From: Solenopsis invicta
Lineage: Eukaryota; Arthropoda; Insecta; Hymenoptera; Formicidae
Length of the DNA stretch: 64,000 nt
Reading direction: 5' to 3'
Assembly: GCF_016802725.1 (NCBI RefSeq)
Contig: NC_052673.1
Coordinates: 18,024,156-18,088,155, forward strand
The translations under genes and the position numbers were made by a program. This document shows, piece after piece, positions 36,401 through 49,248 of this stretch; position 1 is the first letter of the stretch; the number at the start of each line of letters is the position of its first letter. The notes under the pieces were generated by a model. It searched no databases. It was not told the DNA's origin and worked only from the letters and a program-made list of their open reading frames with translations.

Positions 36401-39400
36401 AGTAAATTATTTAATTGTTTTTATTTTCCTAATTTTTAAAATTTAAAATTATTACATTTTTAAAATATTACATTTTCGTCCTTTTTTTCATTATTTTATT
36501 TAGAAAAATGTATCACGTTATAGAATTTCTGTTACAAATACACATTTATTTATGTTTAATTTGCAACAAATATAGACAAAAATTTTCTCATCCATGTCAC
36601 GTGTAAGCTATATGTTGTTTTAATTTTCAAAAAAAATCAAAAATACATCACAGATGTAAGAATTGGAAACAGTTTATTCAAAAAGTTTATCCAAAATAAA
36701 CTACAACGTTTAAAGGAACTCGTTTGAATAGTAATCGTTGTCTATATTCTGAGGAATCTGACTTTTGTATAATTCATATAACTTGCAAATATTGTTACGA
36801 CTTCCAGCTTTGGCGCATCACAACGCGCAAAATAAACGTGTGTCAGAACGCGTACCGCATAATAAATCTTTTTCCGTTTGCATTTCTTTTTTCTTTATAA
36901 ACTGTACAAAAATATAATAGTTTCTAACTCAAAGTACGACTTGTCACCTTCTGCTAGAACGTTTTGTCTGAAAATGTATCATTAGTTAATAGTTTTTACA
37001 TGTTTAGAAGCACGTGTATGGGGCATATTCTTGATGATATCTTTGTATAATTTTCTCATTATTAGTGCAATTCCTATATCTGCTGATCCTTTTTTAAAAA
37101 ATATAAATAATTTAATCGAAGGTTTAATTTCGAATTTTTGTTTAGCTTCACATTTGTATGTTTTTGTACACATTGAGAATACGTTATATTAAATTTATTA
37201 AAATATAATTATTCGAGGATCATCATTGAAGCGATTGTCAGCGATTTAACTTGACAATCGCATTTCTGATACGATGAAATGGATGACGGCTTTAGAAATG
37301 GATGTGTACTACGTGTGCACGTAGCATGTGTGATGCTTGGCAATCGCTCTCGTTTTCTTGCTCGTAAGATCGCCGAGCTTGGCCGTCTGGCAAAGGTTCC
37401 ACCATATAATCCATAAATAAGCCTTATCCACGCCGGCCGCGTGTATCTACGATGCACGTAGATAATCACAGGTAGCTGTTGCGTTCGAATGGAATTGACA
37501 TGTACGGTCAGATAGTGCACGTTCGACGAAAAGCCAAAGTCTTCTTTCTTTTCTAATGAGGAAATGTACAATATATTCAATGCGTACACGACTTTTGTTG
37601 ATTATGAGTGTTTTCAGCTTGTAATTATTACTTCATTGAATTTTATGGCTTTACAATTGACAAAAAGTACAGATATTCTTGATGGTAAATAATGAGTAAT
37701 TTTTTACGCGCAGCATTTGAACTTTTTGAAAAATTTTAAAAAGTGTCGATCAATATGTTCATATAATAACTGCTTTTGTGTTTATTGAGATTCCTCACGT
37801 ATAATACGTGTAGTAAACTCAAAGGCGTTATTATTATATTTATTAAAATATAAACCAAGATCACTTTCTGTATGATTCATTACTGGTGATTTCCAGCTTA
37901 AAATACTCGTCTATTAATAAAATCAACAATTTTGCCGAAATTTACAGGCAGAAGACAATCAATTGTATATTTTAAATGTGTTACATTTTAAAAATTGCGG
38001 ATACGTGCGTGTGATATAACAGTAGTATTCGTGACGTTTGTCTCCTACACTCTACAGCATATTCGGCTACAAGTAAAATTAAACTCTGTATCATCCTAGT
38101 TCTTTGACTCATCGTCTACCGAGACATTCCGCGGAGAGACTGACAGTATGATACGCTCCAATTATTTAAGCATAATAAACTTGTCACAATCCAAAAACAC
38201 TAGGAAAAATGAACAGCGGTAGTTATACAGCTCATTTATTTTAAATGTCTTATCTATATTTATTTTTTTGTGAAAAGGTTTATTGTATTAATATTGATCT
38301 TTTGTTCTTTTGTTTTGTCACAGAATAAGTTGTCCTAAAAATAACGAACAAATAAATCAACGTTTAAATTCATAAATTATTAAATCAAACGTAGAGTTTT
38401 ATCATAATACAAGTACGAACATCGTCTAATATGTCTGTTTTATGTATTCGTAAAATTTTAATCAATACTAATTCCAGCAATCACTATCATGTGATGATAA
38501 ATAACATAACAAAATGTAAATGCTTATAAGCGACTTGTTCTACTGATATTATCAGTTGAAAAGCCAGACTTCCGCCAAACGTTCCACGTTTTTCTGAATT
38601 GCCATCCGACGGAAGTCCATCGGATAAAATCGAGAATTCGAATGTTCCCCACGTGGTGGCGACATCTGGTATTTCAACTTGGGAAAAGCACAAATTCGTT
38701 TGAATCGGAGAACTCGTTCGACGCGTACGTCGCGTCGGACAACAGCATGGGCGCGTGCGGTGACCTTGCGATTATTTTTGCGTCAATCTAAAAATAATTT
38801 GCGCATTTTATAATACGTACGACGAGTTCTAACCCAGTCTCGCTGATCGACGATTGAATTTATATCTATGTTACATTGCATATGTCAAAGAGAAACATAT
38901 AGAAAATGGCGGGTCCCGCCACATCAATCCTCGCGATTGGTTTCCGCCTGTTTCCTTCCTCGCGTATTTTAACACGGAAATTCTTCGATTACTTTATATG
39001 ACGCAATATCCATTTTTTTCAGGGTTGATTAAATTAAAAAATTTTTTAAATATTTTGTCATACTTGTCAGGCTTAATATCAAGAATTTACCGTTTTTTAT
39101 TGGTGACTTTATCGATTATCTTTCATTTGGCGGAAATAGGTCGTGTGCGTGGCAAAATTCCGGCGGCGAGCTATGAAACGAACGATATTGTCGGATTTTA
39201 CTCGACAATTTTACTCGGCATTGTACACGGCGCGGCATCAAGTGGTGGCGATCATGTGAGCACCAGAACAAAATTATCGCGAAGGGAGGCCAATTCGGTA
39301 TTTCTGGCGCGATTGTCCGGCGAAAAATAGATTCGTATGGCGGTACGGATTAAAAGATACCACTGGGACGATTATTCTGGCGCTGTTACGCTACCAATGT

Positions 39401-40734
39401 CCTTCCGTATTCTCTCTCTCTTTCTTTCTCTTTCTCTCTTCTTCTTCTTTCCCTATTTATCACTTTTATCTTTTAGTCATCACTTACTTTGTCATTAGCG
39501 CAATAACAATGTTGTCCATACTGAAGGCCGTAAAAAGGATAATTATGAAATTGTTTATTGTATATTGATAGTGAATTTAGGTACAGCAATAAAATGATAT
39601 CACATTAAGTTAAATGCATGAATGATAATAATTGCATTAGAAGTAAATGTTAATATTATTAATTTTTTAATTTATTATCTATTTTCTTTATTTCTTATTT
39701 CTTAATAATACTATATTTTATAATTATTTTTCATTATCTATAGCAATTTTTTACGAAAGTAGAAACGTTACGAATACGATAAATAACTCTATCTACTGTT
39801 ACGATTTTCAGAGCGAACAAATCCCTCAATAAATTTTATCTAATGTTTTACAAATTTTCTGATCTTATTTGAATTGTATCTAGATTCAAATTTTTTATTA
39901 CACTTTATTGAATAATTGTAAACTTAATTCGTTATCTCTGTATAATCTAAAATTAAATAATTGATTGGTTATATTCGAACGAGCCTGAACAGTACCACAA
40001 TTGTTATATGTAATTAATATGTAGAAGCTGTAATTAATATAGCAACAGTTGAGTATATCACACAAATATATAAATTACAATAATTACAGATTTATAATTA
40101 ACCGTTTAAAGTGTTATATTTTCTAAACGTTATACAAAGCCATAAATATACATTATATTGCGCGCTTTGAAATCATGCACCAAATAGTGATCGACTCTTG
40201 TGTGTGTCTCGCATTGTATATTTATTCTCGTCGCTTACTTTTTACTCAACTACTATAAATATTATTGCTCTTCTAAGATTTGCATATACACACTTTATCG
40301 GCGTTTTGACGTTAGAAATACAGACCGTTACATCACATTTTTTAATTAATAGCTGTCATAATATTTTATAATAATTGTTTAATTACTTAAGAAACGCGCG
40401 AGTCACAAAATTGGGATAAAATGGCAACGTGTCTGAAGATAAAATTTTTCATTTTAGTCATGCTTAACTTTCTTTCCCCCTCTACCATGAGAATATTCGC
40501 TAAATTTAAATAAATGTGGTCTAGTTTAGTTTTTTTTACAAGTTTTAGATTTTCATGTAACAATTGAGAAAATCAACCCTGATCATGTTAGTCGTTGACA
40601 AAAATAATTATAATTTTTTCTAACAGCACTTGATATTATTATATCATGATATAAATAATATTGTACGAATCATAATATATTATATTTTTTGGATCTATTT
40701 TTAAGAGGATGACATTTGTGATAATATTACATAA

Positions 40735-40868
40735 AATAATTCCAACGCGCGCGGGATATTTTACCTTCATAATCCGAATATTTATACGATATCACGAATA
40801 TTCTACAATATACGTACGAATCACGTGCTACAAGGATTGTGAAACATCCTTCGCGCGTTGGAATTATT
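40735..40868. mobile_element. Inverted-repeat element with CpG-rich ends
   Basis: AATAATTCCAACGCGCG at 40735-40751 and its exact complement at 40852-40868 (17 bp), with weaker complementarity outside (ATTACATAA against TATATGATAT). The interior is AT-rich. It resembles a short non-autonomous DNA transposon. Confidence 0.5.
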
Positions 40869-42793
40869 CTATATGATATTATAATAAATATCATGCTCTA
40901 TTAATAATAAATCCGAGAAATTTAAAATGTTATATGATTTGATGCATTATCGAAATTGTAGTCGACGCGACTGCTATCTTTATTAAGAAAGCATTTAACG
41001 TTGACGTCATCCAAATGTGATTCAGGCTCGTGCAGTGACGATGCATTTATCTGTACAAAATTCATCAGCGGCGATTACGTAGGTCGCGATTGGCTATGGC
41101 GACATTTAATTCCGTCTATCATGAGGATTTAGATTCACCTCAACGATTCGTATTGACACATGTCGAACACCATTTGAGGACTAAAGCTTTCTGGAAATCC
41201 ATACGATACAAACGTCCGATAAATTTTATTTATCTTATCGACGAGATTTGTTCAATCATATCCGATAAATTTTCAGCGTAATAGCCATAGTTATTTCTAA
41301 TCAATTTATAGTACATTATCACTTTATTTCTAATTAATAAAATAATTTATTTGACAAAAGAGAAAATAGAAAATAATACAAAATATTTTAGTTTATTGTA
41401 ATATATAATATAATCTTGTGTTTATTACTTTTTTTTCTTAGGAAATTATATCTTAAAATCTAAAAAATAATTTTATATAATTGTGTATTTGATATAGTTA
41501 TATTAATACATATGTATTAATAGAATAATATTCTCCTTTTAAAAATTGTAAGAAAGAACCTTTAAATTTTTTAAATATTGCTATTGTTTTTATATTAGAT
41601 AGTTTTTTTTTTTAATACATTAGTTTATCTTTTTCATTTATCTATTGAAAGATCAAATCACAAAATATTATTCAATTTCATTTTAAAGAATAAATGTATT
41701 CAGTGTCTGCATCGAATATTATGGATTTCCTTGAAATAGTTAAGGTTTCAATTTCCGCGTCGGAACCTGCGACGTAGTATAACGATTCCATTTCCGGACA
41801 ATCTTCCGAAATCGAGACACGTTGTTTCAGACAAATGGAAGGTAATCCATCAGGTCGATCATTAGATTTCGAGAAATTCTTTCCTATCGAAATTATCGAA
41901 GGATGATTCCGATATCGAAGTTATAAAAATGTAAAGGCAACTTGAGATAAGGTTCATCGTCTTTTATTACTCAAGTTACATCTCAAGTACTCTTAAAATG
42001 TATTTTTAATATAGAAACGTTTTGTAAAAAAAACGTGAGATTTTCTGCTTATAAAATATTCAATTTTATAAAAAAAATCTTTTGTACAAAGAGACCTCTG
42101 GTGTGCAAAGATATGTTATAAAGCATTTCATATATACACATATAGATAAAAAGATATGAAGAGCAAATTGTACAATGTTTACTAAAATCCCTCTCTGCGA
42201 GATTTTAGATTAAATTGTTCAACAATTAAAGCGTACTATCAAAAAATTGAAAAAAAGTTTTTGTACTTAAATTAACAATTATTTCTATATTAATGTTCAT
42301 ATGCTCTTTGTACACGTGCGGTATATACACATTTCCTATATTATGTATTTCTAAAGATGTGTTTCACACCTCAAATTTCAGGTTCGACCTGATAAAGGTC
42401 ATAAATCTAAAGTTGAAAGCCGAATGTTTCCAAAAACGAGCGGAAAAAGTAAGCAAAATTGTGCGGAAAAACAGTGATAAATTGATGGGGGAAGAAACGA
42501 AGTGGAAGAACGACACACATCGTCCTATTTTTAGAATTTGCGTTCACATCACTCGTCGAGACGCCGAAGTGTCTGCCAGACGAATCTTATCTGAATTCGT
42601 CCGAAGGCGTTGAAACTTGTTATCGCGATCGCGGCACAATGAAATGCTCACAAAGATACAGCGAAGGAGCGCGGAGCGTGGAAATTAGAAGACTAACCCT
42701 CTTACAATACGTTATCATCTTACATAAAGAACGGTAAAGTTTTATGAATTTTTTTGACCGTATTTATCTTGATCTACAATATTAATTAGGTAC

Positions 42794-42867
42794 TAATACG
42801 ATTAGATTTCTCTAGTTAAAAATATTCCTAATCGTATTAATACTTAATAATTTTAACTAAAGAAATT
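42794..42867. repeat. Two interleaved inverted repeats (a-b-a'-b')
   Basis: Block a TAATACGATTAG (42794-42805) has its exact complement at 42828-42839. Block b GATTTCTCTAGTTAAAAAT (42805-42823) has a near-complement at 42850-42867. The order a, b, a', b' is not a simple hairpin. Confidence 0.6.
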
Positions 42868-44462
42868 GTAAAATACAAGAAAATAATTAAAAAGGAATAT
42901 TTGTTTAATCTAAACTTGTATTAAAGTAAAAATAATATATATACATATACATAAAGTTTAGAGAAGGTAAATAACTTTTTTTTTTGCTTCAAACGAACAT
43001 TATTTATAGAAAGTGACATTTGAAGGAGGGTTACAGCACATTGCACACTTGCTTTATAATTTTTTATGTCGACACTACTTGCATTCGCAGCAGTGACAAA
43101 TACGTACGATGAATCAAACCTTGATTTTACAAATGGAAAAGAAAGAAAGAAAAATGGAGAGAGTCCGATGGCCGACAGGTCTCAGTTAACTCAACTTTTG
43201 ATTTACGATCGCCGTATCGGCAGCACGTGGTGTGGTCCGATCCGCACCGTAAAATGAGTCCCGAAATAGTCAGGAGGGTAAAAAATACACTCGAAAATAT
43301 TGGGCAATATCCTATTGCAATCTGTGTCTCTCTTGTTCTCTCTCATTATCCGAGACAAAAAGAATTTCACGTTTGCGAGAAAAATGTTAGGTAACTCTAT
43401 GTTCGCTCCGAGTTGTACTGAACTTTAAATTACTATTGCTGTATTGTAACTCCTTCATTAAGCAAGTTTGCTCAATAAGCTTTAGCTTACGATTATTCCT
43501 GGAATTTCTAGAAGTACGATGCTTGCTCATATATAAATTATTTATACGCGAGCAAATGATTTATGTTTTTGGAATTGAGGTTTAGTTTATTCAATGTATT
43601 GTATAATCTTCCGCTACGTGATAATCCATTTAGGATAAAATCCGTGTTCGTAATAATGTTTGGAATATTAAATATGGGAGTGGTGTGCCGAGCCCCGTGC
43701 TATCTCATTAATTAACGCGAGTTAATACCACACATCTTGTTATGGATCTTATTTCCCGGAAATTCATTCGTCCACGTGGCGCTCTAATATAGACGTTTTA
43801 TTCTAATCCCACGTTTTGTAAATATCATCAAAGTTCGTTCAACACGTCTTTCGGTTAGTGGGTGGTCGGTAGCGTTAAAGACGTCGTTACTGCAAGATTC
43901 AGCGAAATAGAGACATTGACTACTCCAATTTACTTATTCAATTAATTACTTCACACTTTAAATATTTGAGAGAGAATTTATCAAGCATATTAATAAAGAA
44001 TCAATGTAAAAAATATTTTTATAATTAATAACGATAAAATTACGCGTTTGTCATTCTTCCACTATTATGTAATAAAATAATAAAAGATACAACAGAACAA
44101 ATAATTTGTAACAAAAGAATTTTATTTTTATATTTATTTGTTATAAATGCACGATCACATTATTAACAGTCCAACTGAACTCATTTTATGCAATCAGTGT
44201 ATTTTACAAATTTTGTACATTCATATCGATATAAAATAAAATCAAAATCAAAATTTTCAAAAGATCAATTCTTCAATTATTTCTAATATTGCCTAATGTA
44301 ATTAATCGTAATATACTTTATCTAATATACATTTAATATTTATTGATTATTTTTAATAACTTATAAAAGTGATTTCTTTTAAATTGCTTGTTGCACATTC
44401 ATAATTATAATTTGATCAAATTCGTGGCTTAGTATCTCAAATATTTTTGCCGAAAAAAATTT

Positions 44463-44466
<4 letters not shown>

Positions 44467-44505
<39 letters not shown>
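44467..44505. repeat. CT/TC dinucleotide microsatellite
   Basis: A nearly pure run of TC units. It produces an Arg/Glu-alternating reading frame on the minus strand that is not a gene. Confidence 0.9.
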
Positions 44506-44629
44506 GTTTCTTCTTTTAATCTTGTAAGATTCATAAGATAACTATTCATCGGTTTAATGCATTGCGTTTGGTAATCACTGACGTCTTTTGCGATTCGACT
44601 TGCCATTGTTATTCTTATTCGATATTATG

Positions 44630-45763
44630 ACGACGCGAAGGTACATGTCGTCACAATCTCGTTAAAACCGGCATTGTTTCGAGGAACGCCAGTGGATGGT
44701 AGTCGCCAGAAAGCGCCGTACTGGTATTTGGCAAAGCGTGACAACGTCGTCGACGTTGCATCTCCGGTTAGTCTGCGACTAGGTCCAGGTAGCCCAGAGG
44801 CTACAGGGGGGCAGCCTCCTATATCTCTATACCTTTTCCTCAGTCTGGTCTTTCGCTGTCGTCTCCGCAGCGTCCGTCCTCTCTTACGCTCGCCGCTTGT
44901 TCGCTCGCGTTTCCGCACGCGAGCGAGGTGGAAGGAGAGAGAAGGGGCAAAAGACGCTTTTAGACACGGAGCGTCCACGAGCGTCGCGACGCCTTGAGGA
45001 GCAGTAGTCGCGTATCTTAGCTTCCACCTTGCCGGCTCACACGGGCAACTTGTAACGTTTGCGATTTGAACGTCTACAAACGAACGTCGAGACGTCATAT
45101 TGTTTTACACGCGCCGTCCCTTTACGCTGTCTCTCGTAAGATCTCGCTGCCTGGAGAGACAGTTTCGCAGACCGCACGACAGTGAACGAGTTCTCGTTTG
45201 AAGTGTCTTTTTAATTTCTACTTTCTAAACGAGATTGATCGGTATCGGAGCTTTTTAACCGGTCGTTGTCGATCGTAAAAGTTGCCGTCTGCTTTATACG
45301 TCGCGTAATAGAAATAAATAGCTTTTTGTCAGTCTCTCTAAGCTGATTCTCCGAATTTCTGGTTGAAGCCAATCGCGCTTGGCATTCGACCGTTTCGTTG
45401 CTCGTACAGCAACGGAATTATTGTCCAAGAGAGAACTGCATATCATCGTCCGGTTTCACCATTCGATCTCGCGATATTTCTTTTGGTGATGAAGTGTTGA
45501 AGTAAAAATGGCATACGCATGCCTTGTGCGAAGCGTATTTGTTTCGCTCGATGTGTCTTCCAGTCACAAGTGAGGTGATGAGTCGTCGCGAGTGAGAGGG
45601 GAAAAGGATATACTCGTATATCCCAGCTGGCATGGTAGAGTAATTGCTTCACGGGGTGGTGGACGGTTGTCCGCAAACCGTCCCTCGTCATCATCGCACG
45701 TCACCGGAGAGACACAATTTCGCGAAGGTGGTTCGCGTGGCGAGACGGGACAAGGACGCGACG
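44630..45763 (+). promoter_or_regulatory. CpG-rich promoter and 5' leader of the RhoGAP gene
   Basis: GC- and CpG-dense sequence directly upstream of the RhoGAP start codon, with long but conflicting frames on both strands. A minimal uORF (ATG at 45632, three codons, stop at 45641-45643) lies in the leader in the same frame as the main start. No TATA box is evident, so dispersed initiation is likely. Confidence 0.5.
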
Positions 45764-48700
45764 ATGGCGGAGCGTCCCGATGGAGGCAGGAGACGCTCGC
45801 GTCGCGACAGTGCGGACTCGATACGCGGGACACCGCCTACGTCCAAAGATCGCAGGACTAAACGGTCCAATAAGCCCGTCAAGGAGCGATGGCTGCTCAC
45901 CAGAAAGACGTGGCGGTACATGGCCGACGCCGGCCGACGTCTCATTCCCGATGGTACCCACAATCGTCCAGAGGACATACCAAAGATCGAGCAATACTTT
46001 CAAGAGGTGTGTCAGAAAGAGCCGCGCTTTCTACTTTGGAGGAAGGCCTCGTATCCTGGCAGTCTGGGCTTTCGCACTCAGCGACGTCGCAGACAGATCA
46101 AAGGCGGCAGCTGTCGGACCCAGGCTAGCTCGGCCGACGAGGCCGATGACGCCAGGAGTTCGCCGCAGAACTTGGTCCTTTGCGCGACCACGTCTGGCAA
46201 GTTTGACCTGGCGAAGGCGAAGAGAGAGTGGCTGCTGACGTCAAGTGGTAGCAACGGCGGCGACGGCGGTGGCGGCGATGCTGCTGACGATGGCAGCACG
46301 CCATCGAGTCCGATAACGCATCGCAAGATACCTCAGGAGGACTCCGAGGCCAAAGAGCTAGCCGACATGCTACAAAAGTACCTTAACATGCAGGCTGACC
46401 CCGCGGTCAATCCGGAGAGGGTGGCCATCAAGTCATCGCAGGGAGCGGTTGAACAGATGGAAGGGAAAGAGCCCTTCGATTATCGTAGTTTGATAGATAA
46501 GCTGCAGCAACATCTAAATACGATCGTTGCCGAGGCAAAGCGCGAGAAGGTTTATCCTAGTCAGAGTACTTCTGGCGGAAAAGATGTGGTTCCAACATCC
46601 ATGTTGCCATATCAGGGCGATTACGTTCATAAATCATTAATGGAAACGTTGAGTCGTTACTATAGCAAATCATCTTCTCGGGAGCACGTAATATCCGATA
46701 TCTTGACAGATCGAAAGCTCCTCGAGAAGCTGTATTTCGATTTGAGATGTACTAGAGGCTTCAGGGGTCCTCGAGCGACCGGTGCGTACACCTCGCCGTC
46801 CGCTCGATGGTGGGCTCCTATTAAGGAATCTGGTAATCGGTCACCCAGAAGAGACCCGCTCTCTCCACCGCCTCTAATCGCTGTTCAGGAGCCCAGCACC
46901 GATCGAACCTTTCTCGATGGTGGCGTGCAAACCGACCCGATTTCTCAAGATGTTCTCGACATGTGTTTATCGGAGAAGGAAAAGGAAGAGTCCTTGCAAA
47001 AGGAGCAGATGTCGCACAAGTCCAGCAGCGGACGAAGACGCAGTAGCGTCGACAACGACGACGTTTCACCGTCCGTGAGTGACACCATCAAGAGGTACCT
47101 GCGGATGGCACGGAAGAAGTCTATGGACGCGGACAAGATCGACCGATTTAAGCGGGTTAACTACGATCGGAATTTACGCAACATCAAAGCCAAGGGTGAA
47201 ATTACCAAGCCCGGCGACGACGACGGCAATAACAAGGGCTGTCAGACGGAGGATAATTGGATTATGCATTATCGCGAGATGTCCTTCTCCGGTCCCGGTG
47301 AAGTCCCGTCCGAGAATTTGTCGGACGCTGACACGACGACATCCCCGCCAGTCAGCAGAAACGCCAGTTCTAGAAGCAGCATCGACGCCGGCCTCGGCTC
47401 CGAAGAGGCCTCCACCCCCGTTAAACATCCTCATCACCATCAATCCTTCCTGTCCCATCTCCTGCATGGTTCCAACGCGCATAAGGATAAGCCGCACTCG
47501 GCACCCGGTTCGCCGGCACTTACGTCATCGTCCGCCAATTCCGCAGGTGGCACAGCGATGCAGAAGAGCAAGTCCTCGAGTAACGTGGTGCATCACGGCA
47601 GCCGGCTGGTGGCAAAGAAGATTTGGCGATCCAGGAGCAAGAGCACATCGAGGGCATCGCATCAGCCGTCTGTGTGGACACCTCAGGTGAGTTTGCAGAG
47701 TTTTTTTTCCGCTTGTGTAGTTATATTAGTTAATGTCATCATCACGATAGAGAAGATGTAAAGGAGTTTGCATCAAAACTTAATAATCGCTTGAAGATCC
47801 TTATTAAGTAGGTTTAAAAATCCTTGAGAGATTAATTTATGGTTTGCAATAATTAATTACATTTTTTTTTTTTTTTTTCATTAATGAAACCTTAATAACT
47901 GCACAGTTACGCACTTTTAAAGACTCTTTAAATTACAAATTGGAATTCAGTATTCTCACGAGAACGATCTTTATACATAATTGTGATAATGAAATATGAT
48001 ATAAGATATTTTCTTGCAAAGTATCAAAGGTACTTGAATCCTTTGAGAGATTCGGATTTCAATTTTTTAATTTCTCCATGGTAAAGACATCTTGTTTTTA
48101 ATATTTGTTTGAAAATAATCAGGACTAGAAAAATGCGTTTGGCACGTACGCGCGTATCTCAGAAACTAAAATTATTTCAACTAAAATAAATATTTAAACG
48201 AAATAACCCGTTTGCATGAAATTGTTAATACGTTATCTTCTTCTACAATTCTGATTTTATTAAATAGTGGTAGCTGCATGGAATTGTAGCGTTTTCTTCG
48301 CTATCGATGATTAGATGCAACAGCTGAGAGCAGCGATGAAGTGCGTCTTCTGGAAATTATATTAAATGTATCTCGTGGACTTTCCAATAAGCTATAGCGA
48401 GCGCATTCTTTGGCGTCTCTGCGAGATTAGCAAAAAGCTTAATAAAAAGGAACAGTAGATATCGTGAATTTGGCATAGACCTGTATTTTCGTAATGGCAA
48501 CGTTTTGGCGGTAATACCCACGCTACGCGAAGCAGGAATATCTTTTGAAAGAGCACGAATAAGATTCTGAATTATAAGGGTGCTTGTCGAAATTGGCAAT
48601 TGGTGACTGCGCTATTTTTGGAGAAAGTTATTCTCGCAAATTAATTTCGGTACGGAGAAATTATTTACAGACATTACAATGTGGCTAAATATCTTTTATA

Positions 48701-49198
48701 CATATGACGAAAATAATATCATACGCATGTTTCATTCCTCCCCCTCTTTTTCTCTCTTTCTCTCTCCATTTATTTGTAACATAAATATTACTTTTTGGTA
48801 AAAGTATTTTTAAAACAATTTGTTTAAATAATACGCTTTATTATTCACTTGCAGAAAAAAAGTAAATACGTATTGCGTTATACGTTTATATTCATTTCCC
48901 CATTCCGCATTTGCCCTCAGCGGGTGTGTTTTTCTAAAAAGGGGTGTGACTCCTTCATCCCTCTCATCATTTATAATTCAAATACTTATACATTATATAA
49001 ATTGCCGCACAAGGAACTTTTAATAGAGTTGGAAAAAACATAACTAAATGCCTTTTGCGGTCGCAATATCTTATAATAATGAACGTCTTTATATAAATTT
49101 AAAGACAATTCTTTTCACGTTTACATTTGGTTTTTTTTAATGTAGTTTAAATTATACTTGTGAATATTTGTTTTCAGTTTTTCAGAATATGCTTTCGT

Positions 49199-49248
<50 letters not shown>

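Larger units (their letters stand above)
33403..44629. other. Long AT-rich desert, either intergenic or one large intron
   Basis: About 11 kb without a supported gene. GC-richer patches at about 34960-35290, 38560-39370, 41690-41930 and 42530-42680 stand out and could be enhancers or unrecognised exons. A CT-rich simple repeat is at 39411-39450 and hairpins are at 40735-40868 and 42794-42867. If the exon at 32595 belongs to the RhoGAP gene, this whole stretch is its intron. Confidence 0.4.

Noticed and set aside
38487..38693. Minus-strand 68-codon frame
   Set aside because: Considered as an exon but has no flanking splice sites and no partner exon.
38854..39330. 158-codon plus-strand open frame
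   Set aside because: Starts at TTG, not ATG, and shows AT-driven hydrophobic residues followed by unrelated GC-driven sequence; no homology recognised.
41090..41281. 63-codon plus-strand frame with a real ATG
   Set aside because: Short, with no splice partner, no domain and no conservation clue.
44379..44606. Minus-strand frame with an Arg-Glu repeat
   Set aside because: Translation of the TC microsatellite at 44467-44505, not a protein.
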